64,000 nucleotides of DNA from an uncultured Clostridia bacterium. GTDB lineage: Bacteria > Bacillota > Clostridia > Oscillospirales > Acutalibacteraceae. A program made the translations under genes and the position numbers. The notes beneath the pieces are model-generated. The model was not told the DNA's origin and searched no databases. It saw only the letters and a program-made list of their open reading frames with translations. The stretch is taken from the NCBI GenBank assembly GCA_937884995.1, contig CAKZZL010000037.1:110679-174678 (forward strand), read 5' to 3'. Positions within the stretch are counted from its first letter, which is position 1. Each line of letters begins with the position of its first letter. Positions 59,851 through 64,000 of this stretch are shown here, one piece after another.

Positions 59851-60966
59851 ATGAATATATATTTTAGCGAAAATATTAAACGCCTCCGCAAAGAGCGCGA
59901 CTTAACGCAGGAAGGATTAGCAGATTACCTCGGCGTTTCTTTTCAGGCTGTCAGCAAATGGGAGCGCGGAGAAAGCTATCCGGATATAAAAATGCTTCCT
60001 GAAATAGCAGCATTCTTTAATGTTACAATAGATGAATTGCTCGGCACTGATAAAACTCAACGAGAGCAAAGTATTAAAGCTTATCTTGAAAAGTTTAATA
60101 AAATGCAGCTCGGTGATGTATCGGATGTTCTGTTTGAATATGAAAAGGCAATAAGAGAATTTCCGAATGAAAGCTCTATCCTCATAAAATATATGGAGCT
60201 GTTGCATATTGAAAAAGGCAGCGTACCCGTTCAGGATTACAAACCGCTTTCGGATAAGCTTATCAATACATACGGAAAAATACAAAAGTACTGCACAGAT
60301 GATGCAATCAGGATACGCGCAAAGCGCATTATGATTCAGCACTTGATGTGGCAGTATCAATGCCTAGGTTGGTTTGATGACGGTCAAAAGTTTGATGAGA
60401 AATATAAGAAGCAAGCCGAGAGTATATTTGAAACTCTGCCTTCATTAAGAGATTCTCGGGAATACCTTTTGCTTGATATGGATTTTGACCGTGAGTCGTT
60501 TGACTACGAAAAATGGCTTGCGAATCGTCGGAAAGCAATAGAAGAATTGTCGTATCTGCTTCAAAATGTTATAGTCGGTTACTGTTATTATAATGATGTT
60601 TTCACTCCCGAATATAAAATTGACGTCATCAACAATATGAACGGCATACTTCAAATGCTGGGCGAAGATAATAAAAATGCAATTCATATTATTTGTAACT
60701 ACGGTCACTTGGGATATCTCTATGCTCAAATCGGCGACAATAAAAAAGCGCTTAAAAATCTGCGAACTGCAGCCGAGCATGCAGTAGAATTTGATAATCT
60801 CCCCGAAGATATTAGAATGACTGCGCTGTTCTATGAACAGGAAAATCGTTTCCGTAATATGACTATGCGCGAGCGTATGTATGAACTTATGACAAAACAC
60901 TATCCTCTATCCGATGAGTTTAAATCATCGCCGAAGTTCAAGGAAATAATTAAATCATTGAAATAA
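59851..60966 (+). CDS. XRE-family regulator with long helical C-terminal domain
   Basis: 371 residues. HTH_3 domain at 5-60 (ENIKRLRKERDLTQEGLADYLG, VSFQAVSKWERGESYPD), followed by about 300 residues of helical repeats with a TPR-like segment near the end (YGHLGYLYAQIGDNKKALKNLRTAAEHA). This build recalls the RRNPP-type peptide-sensing regulators but the match is not strong. GAGGTGG precedes the ATG. Its place beside the replication and mobilization genes suggests control of element transfer; that is inference. Confidence 0.82.
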   Translation: MNIYFSENIKRLRKERDLTQEGLADYLGVSFQAVSKWERGESYPDIKMLPEIAAFFNVTIDELLGTDKTQREQSIKAYLEKFNKMQLGDVSDVLFEYEKAIREFPNESSILIKYMELLHIEKGSVPVQDYKPLSDKLINTYGKIQKYCTDDAIRIRAKRIMIQHLMWQYQCLGWFDDGQKFDEKYKKQAESIFETLPSLRDSREYLLLDMDFDRESFDYEKWLANRRKAIEELSYLLQNVIVGYCYYNDVFTPEYKIDVINNMNGILQMLGEDNKNAIHIICNYGHLGYLYAQIGDNKKALKNLRTAAEHAVEFDNLPEDIRMTALFYEQENRFRNMTMRERMYELMTKHYPLSDEFKSSPKFKEIIKSLK

Positions 60967-60973
60967 AATGCAA

Positions 60974-60999
60974 AACCGCTCTGCGCAAGCAGAGCGGTT
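60974..60999 (+). terminator. Terminator after the XRE regulator
   Basis: AACCGCTCTGC (60974-60984), GCAA loop, GCAGAGCGGTT (60989-60999); followed by TCGTTTTC. Confidence 0.8.
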
Positions 61000-61203
61000 A
61001 TCGTTTTCAAACGATATAAAAATTGTATATTATTTAAAAATCGCAGTCAAGAAAAATTAGTTTTTGCAACTGTGGTTTTTATTTTCTGTCCAATAATTTG
61101 TACTGACTTTAGAATTGTATTGCGCGCGGATATGCGCGGTGTTATCATTAGGCTGGAACAAGTTCCGCCTACGTATTTTTCAATTTTGGAAGGAGGTTCG
61201 ATG

Positions 61204-61623
61204 ATGACTTTTCAGGAACAAAAAACATTTTTGAAAGCCGGAAATTATTTCTTTATCCCTAACGATGTCATAAAGTATTATGACCTATCTCCCAAAGCAT
61301 TTTACGTTTTATGTTACCTTGCTTTCATCAGTGACAACATGGGCGAGTGTCATCCCTCCCGAAAAACTATCGGAGATAATTGCGGCGGGATAAGCGTATC
61401 TACTGTCGATAAAGCGCTGAAAGAATTAGTCGATAACGGGATGATTGAAATCGAACCGAGATACAAAGACAATATACAAATCACCAGTATTTATTCAATC
61501 TGCAACCTCAATAAATGGCATACGAAAAAGAAAATCATTTACAATATTGTGGCGGATATAAACGGCATACTTGAACATAACGATAAACGCGGTACGAAGT
61601 ACCTTGACGGTAAGCTGGATTAG
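61204..61623 (+). CDS. HTH_36-like protein, probable replication initiator of the element
   Basis: 139 residues. FFIPNDVIKYYDLSPKAFYVLCYLA and HPSRKTIGDNCG with VSTVDKALKELVDNGMIEIE form a winged helix of the type seen at the start of plasmid Rep and related proteins. The C-terminal part is short, so a full Rep domain is missing. AGGAGG is 7 bases before ATG 61204 (ATG 61201 is possible). It lies upstream of oriT-like repeats and mobC. It may start replication of the excised circle or only regulate. Confidence 0.7.
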   Translation: MTFQEQKTFLKAGNYFFIPNDVIKYYDLSPKAFYVLCYLAFISDNMGECHPSRKTIGDNCGGISVSTVDKALKELVDNGMIEIEPRYKDNIQITSIYSICNLNKWHTKKKIIYNIVADINGILEHNDKRGTKYLDGKLD

Positions 61624-61633
61624 TAAGAAACAT

Positions 61634-61733
61634 ACCAAAGCAGATGTTTACAGATGCTTTGGTTATGGCGAGTTTCGGCTTTGTATTTCGCTCGCCCGAG
61701 GCGGCGAAACAAAGCCAGCGGGGAGAACCCCGC
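61634..61733 (+). other. Candidate oriT: three nested inverted repeats upstream of mobC
   Basis: ACCAAAGCA (61634-61642) with TGCTTTGGT (61655-61663); GGCTTTGT...TTTCGC (from 61677) with GCGAAAC...AAAGCC (to 61716); GCGGGG (61718-61723) with CCCCGC (61728-61733). Such clustered dyads next to MobC/MobA genes are typical of transfer origins; the nick site is not identified. Confidence 0.5.
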
Positions 61734-61758
61734 ACCCCCTTAATTTAGGAGAATGATA

Positions 61759-62067
61759 ATGAACAGAAATCACATTATGACCTTCAGGGTTAACGATAAA
61801 GAAAAACAGATTATTGAAGATAAAGCATTTACTAAGTACGATACTCTGGCTCCGTATCTTCGTGACGCAGCACTTGAAAAAGATATATTTGTTATTCCCG
61901 GACTGACGGGTATTGATGACGAACTTAACGCTATCGGTAACAACCTTAATCAGTTAACCAAGCTCGCTAATTTGGGTAAGATTAATTGCGTTGACCTGAC
62001 TGATACAAGAAAAGAGGTGGCTCGGATATGGCAATTGTTAAACTCCTCGCTTCAAAATCTCCGGTGA
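61759..62067 (+). CDS. mobC: MobC-family mobilization protein
   Basis: 102 residues. MTFRVNDKEKQIIEDKA is a ribbon-helix-helix start, and IGNNLNQLTKLANLGKI is the well-known MobC signature. It helps open oriT for the relaxase. AGGAG is 7 bases before ATG 61759; ATG 61753 is too close. The 3' end overlaps mobA by 40 bases. Confidence 0.9.
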   Translation: MNRNHIMTFRVNDKEKQIIEDKAFTKYDTLAPYLRDAALEKDIFVIPGLTGIDDELNAIGNNLNQLTKLANLGKINCVDLTDTRKEVARIWQLLNSSLQNLR

Positions 62068-63017
62068 GTAATGCGGTAAATTATGTTACGCAAAAAGAGA
62101 AAACCGAGGACAAGTTAATCAGCGGCGTTAACTGTATGCCCGAGAGTGTTGTCGATGAATTTGAAATGACAAAGCAGAAGTTTAACAAACTCAGAGGCAG
62201 AACATATTATCATATGATTCAGTCTTTCGCATCCGATGATGACATTACTCCGGAGCAGGCGCACGAAATTGGTTTGCAGATGGCAGAGCACTGCTTCCCC
62301 AACTATCAAGTGTTAGTTGCTACGCACATAGACCGACAGCATACGCATAATCATTTTGTTATCAACTCGGTAAATATGGTTGACGGAAAGAAAATGGATG
62401 TGGCTCCGCAGGATTTAATTGCAATAAAGAATTACAGTAATGAGCTTTGCGAGAAAAACGGTTTCAAAACTACGGAGGCAAAGACGGACAGGAATCGAAT
62501 GCCGCGCTGGAAGTTTGAAATTAAAATACTTGCGCTGCGTATGATGAGTGAATCATATTCTATGCTTGAATTTATTGAAAAAATGAAACTGCACGGTGTA
62601 GAAGTTAAGTACAATCCCGACTACAAGTATATGACTTATACTGATGCTGAAGGTCACAGGGTTCGCGACTCAAAATTGTTTGATGAAAGGTTGCTCAAAG
62701 AAAATCTGCAGACATATTTTGAGCTCGGCGGTTGTGAATCTCCGCTTACGGAAACGATACTGAATTATGAAACTCCGAAGTCAGGCGACTGCACAACGGG
62801 ACTTGATAACTTAATCTTTGATGTGCTTGGTGCGTTACCGACTCCGGAACCTGATTTTGATAATTACGATTACTATGACGTTGACGACAAAGCCCTTGAC
62901 ATTTTAGTTTTGAAAATGCGCGCTCACGGTATCAGGATTACAAAGGCAGAGCTCAACAAAAAGATATCTTACAATATGCCATACGAGCAAGAGCGCGAAC
63001 AGGGATTATTTATGTAA
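62028..63017 (+). CDS. mobA: MobA-type relaxase (MOBP family)
   Basis: 329 residues. Tyr19 in SNAVNYVTQKEKT is the likely nicking residue, and HIDRQHTHNHFVINSVN (about 100-116) is the three-His metal motif. The rest is helical with no primase or helicase domain; short for the family but it ends naturally. AGGTGG precedes the ATG within mobC. It would nick at oriT so the element can be moved by another element's conjugation machinery. Confidence 0.93.
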   Translation: MAIVKLLASKSPVSNAVNYVTQKEKTEDKLISGVNCMPESVVDEFEMTKQKFNKLRGRTYYHMIQSFASDDDITPEQAHEIGLQMAEHCFPNYQVLVATHIDRQHTHNHFVINSVNMVDGKKMDVAPQDLIAIKNYSNELCEKNGFKTTEAKTDRNRMPRWKFEIKILALRMMSESYSMLEFIEKMKLHGVEVKYNPDYKYMTYTDAEGHRVRDSKLFDERLLKENLQTYFELGGCESPLTETILNYETPKSGDCTTGLDNLIFDVLGALPTPEPDFDNYDYYDVDDKALDILVLKMRAHGIRITKAELNKKISYNMPYEQEREQGLFM

Positions 63018-63030
63018 AGGAGAATTAACT

Positions 63031-63237
63031 ATGGAAGATATTATTAAAGAAGAGATTGCAACGGAAGAAGAAATTGTTTTCTTAACGCCGATGGATGTTG
63101 CAAAAATCATCGGTTGTTCCGTACAGGCAGCGAGAGAACTATTTTACCGTGAGGACTTCCCGACAATCAAGGTCGGCAAGAATTTCAAGGTTATGAAGTC
63201 TGCCTTCGTTGACTGGTGCAGGAAACGGAGAGTATAA
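63031..63237 (+). CDS. xis: Excisionase-like HTH protein
   Basis: 68 residues. TPMDVAKIIGCSVQAARELF is a MerR/excisionase-type winged helix, followed by FPTIKVGKNFKVMKSAFVDWC, typical of HTH_17 excisionases. AAGGAG precedes the ATG, 13 bases after mobA. It probably directs the integrase towards excision. Confidence 0.85.
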   Translation: MEDIIKEEIATEEEIVFLTPMDVAKIIGCSVQAARELFYREDFPTIKVGKNFKVMKSAFVDWCRKRRV

Positions 63238-63285
63238 GCAGTACAAGCGCCAAATCGGTGGCTGTACTTTTAACTGGTGGTATGG

Positions 63286-63291
63286 TATAAT
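63286..63291 (+). promoter_or_regulatory. Extended -10 promoter of the last GNAT gene
   Basis: TGG-TATAAT at 63283-63291, 35 bases before the ATG; -35 weak. Confidence 0.45.
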
Positions 63292-63326
63292 GAAATCATA
63301 TAATTGAGATTTACGGTGAGATTATT

Positions 63327-63878
63327 ATGATAATTGATAAAACAAAAATTATCATAAGACCAGAAATGCCATCTGAATATGAAATAGTTAACGAACTGAT
63401 TTATAAGGCTTTTGCAGAGTCGCATGGCACAGAAACTGGTCAATTTATGATGAAACACTTTGCGGAAGAAAGGCAGAAAGAAACCTTTGTTCCGGAACTA
63501 TCCCTTGTAGCTGTGTTAGATGATGAGAAAATTATTGGAGAAATCGCAATTCACGAAACTGACATTGCCACCAAAAATGGTAAAATCACGCAATTAGTCT
63601 TATCACAAAGTGCTGTTTTACCAGAATACAGAAGGCAGGGAATTATGAGAATGCTTGTAGAATATGCATTAAACAAAGCTAAAAGCATAGGATATGGAGA
63701 AGTATTTCTTGGAGGAAACCCAAAGTTATATTCAAGATTTGGATTTGAAGTGTCCAGCAAGTATGGAATCTATCATAAAGATAGTAAGAAATGGGGAGAT
63801 GAAGGTTTTATGGTTTATAAATTAAAACCCGATGCCTTGGATGGTGTAACAGGCACAACGTCATATTATGGCGGATAA
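63327..63878 (+). CDS. GNAT family N-acetyltransferase (YhbS-like)
   Basis: 183 residues. VLSQSAVLPEYRRQGIMRML is the acetyl-CoA-binding motif (R-R-Q-G-I), followed by VFLGGNPKLYSRFGFEVSSKYGI, a YhbS-like hallmark. It lies between the excisionase and the right repeat as end cargo, with its own promoter and terminator. The codon use is more AT-rich than the mobilization genes, suggesting a separate origin. Substrate unknown. Confidence 0.9.
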   Translation: MIIDKTKIIIRPEMPSEYEIVNELIYKAFAESHGTETGQFMMKHFAEERQKETFVPELSLVAVLDDEKIIGEIAIHETDIATKNGKITQLVLSQSAVLPEYRRQGIMRMLVEYALNKAKSIGYGEVFLGGNPKLYSRFGFEVSSKYGIYHKDSKKWGDEGFMVYKLKPDALDGVTGTTSYYGG

Positions 63879-63903
63879 AATTTGTTTCTAGAATTAAAGA
63901 AAT

Positions 63904-63935
63904 CCTCGGCAGTGCTCTGCCGAGGCTATATTTTT
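63904..63935 (+). terminator. Terminator after the last GNAT gene
   Basis: CCTCGGCAG (63904-63912) pairs with CTGCCGAGG (63917-63925), followed by CTATATTTTT. Confidence 0.9.
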
Positions 63936-63946
63936 GGTTGAAATAT

Positions 63947-64000
63947 GGTTGGCATACGGTTGACGTTCAGGCAAACTCAAGTCAACTAATGGCAACCCAA
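63947..64000 (+). repeat. Right direct repeat (candidate attR), cut by the window edge
   Basis: 49 of 54 bases match 52246-52299. The repeat may continue past 64000. Confidence 0.75.

Larger units (their letters stand above)
52246..64000. mobile_element. Putative integrative mobilizable element
   Basis: Bounded by the direct repeats 52246-52299 and 63947-64000 (49 of 54 bases match). It contains a tyrosine integrase next to the left repeat, a Rep-like HTH protein, an oriT-like region, MobC, MobA relaxase and a small excisionase towards the right end, plus cargo genes. No conjugation (T4SS) genes are present, so it would need a helper. The right repeat touches the window edge, so the boundary is provisional. 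Confidence 0.75.

Noticed and set aside
61072..61203. Longer N-terminus for the Rep-like protein starting at 61072
   Set aside because: The extra 43 residues are not protein-like and AGGAGG lies just before 61204.
1..64000. CRISPR array or cas genes
   Set aside because: No regularly spaced direct repeats of CRISPR size and no Cas-like protein were seen; the repeats found are terminator-like hairpins, att repeats and one duplicated block.

Overview
The window reads as a low-GC, anaerobic Clostridia chromosome, most likely a gut or rumen Oscillospirales/Ruminococcus-like organism. The support is: strong AGGAGG-type ribosome sites, an FprA flavodiiron protein, a nickel-type LarA-family enzyme, a DUF3793 protein next to a flavodoxin, GH5/GH130 glycan enzymes and a secreted enzyme with dockerin-like repeats. 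No rRNA, tRNA or CRISPR array was found. The species cannot be named from the sequence alone.

Layout. 1-879: end of an alpha/beta hydrolase gene (minus strand) whose nucleophile serine is missing. 1.1-5.8 kb: sugar-acid operon (KDG kinase, 6-phosphogluconate dehydrogenase, Cof phosphatase, LarA-like epimerase). 5.8-9.5 kb: two overlapping ABC exporter half-transporters. 9.6-14.3 kb: flavodiiron protein, CPA2 antiporter, O-acetylhomoserine sulfhydrylase, membrane SHOCT protein. 14.4-15.7 kb: TlpA thioredoxin and CcdA. 15.8-20.1 kb: MoxR, DUF58 and transglutaminase trio. 20.1-22.7 kb: GH5, GH130 and a GH29 stump. 22.7-27.5 kb: BioY and a 1392-residue secreted phospholipase with dockerin-like repeats. 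27.7-30.9 kb: SirTM and Zn-macrodomain pair, then LemA and DUF3137. 31-34.5 kb: metallophosphoesterase, GPH symporter, HAD phosphatase. 34.5-37.1 kb: iron-response island (flavodoxin, DUF3793, DtxR-family regulator, decayed feoAB) with GGTTAG/CTAACC operators. 37.1-40.9 kb: MacB-type ABC transporter.

41-52 kb is accessory: an AAA/DUF4143 ATPase with paired palindromes, an HTH plus HipA-like kinase pair resembling a toxin-antitoxin module, a two-component system, a DinJ-YafQ module, a BceAB-like transporter with a secreted partner protein, and a truncated DinB-like gene.

52.2-64.0 kb is best read as an integrative mobilizable element of about 11.7 kb. It has an integrase at the left, a Rep-like protein, MobC, MobA relaxase and excisionase at the right, and a 54-bp direct repeat at both ends (the right copy runs into the window edge). 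Cargo includes a nucleotide-related cassette, three GNAT acetyltransferases, and a membrane-bound MerR regulator whose own promoter and that of its secreted neighbour share the same 19-bp-spacer architecture and operator. A noncoding block of about 320-400 bp inside the element recurs at 44.4 kb outside it, which suggests an older related element next door.
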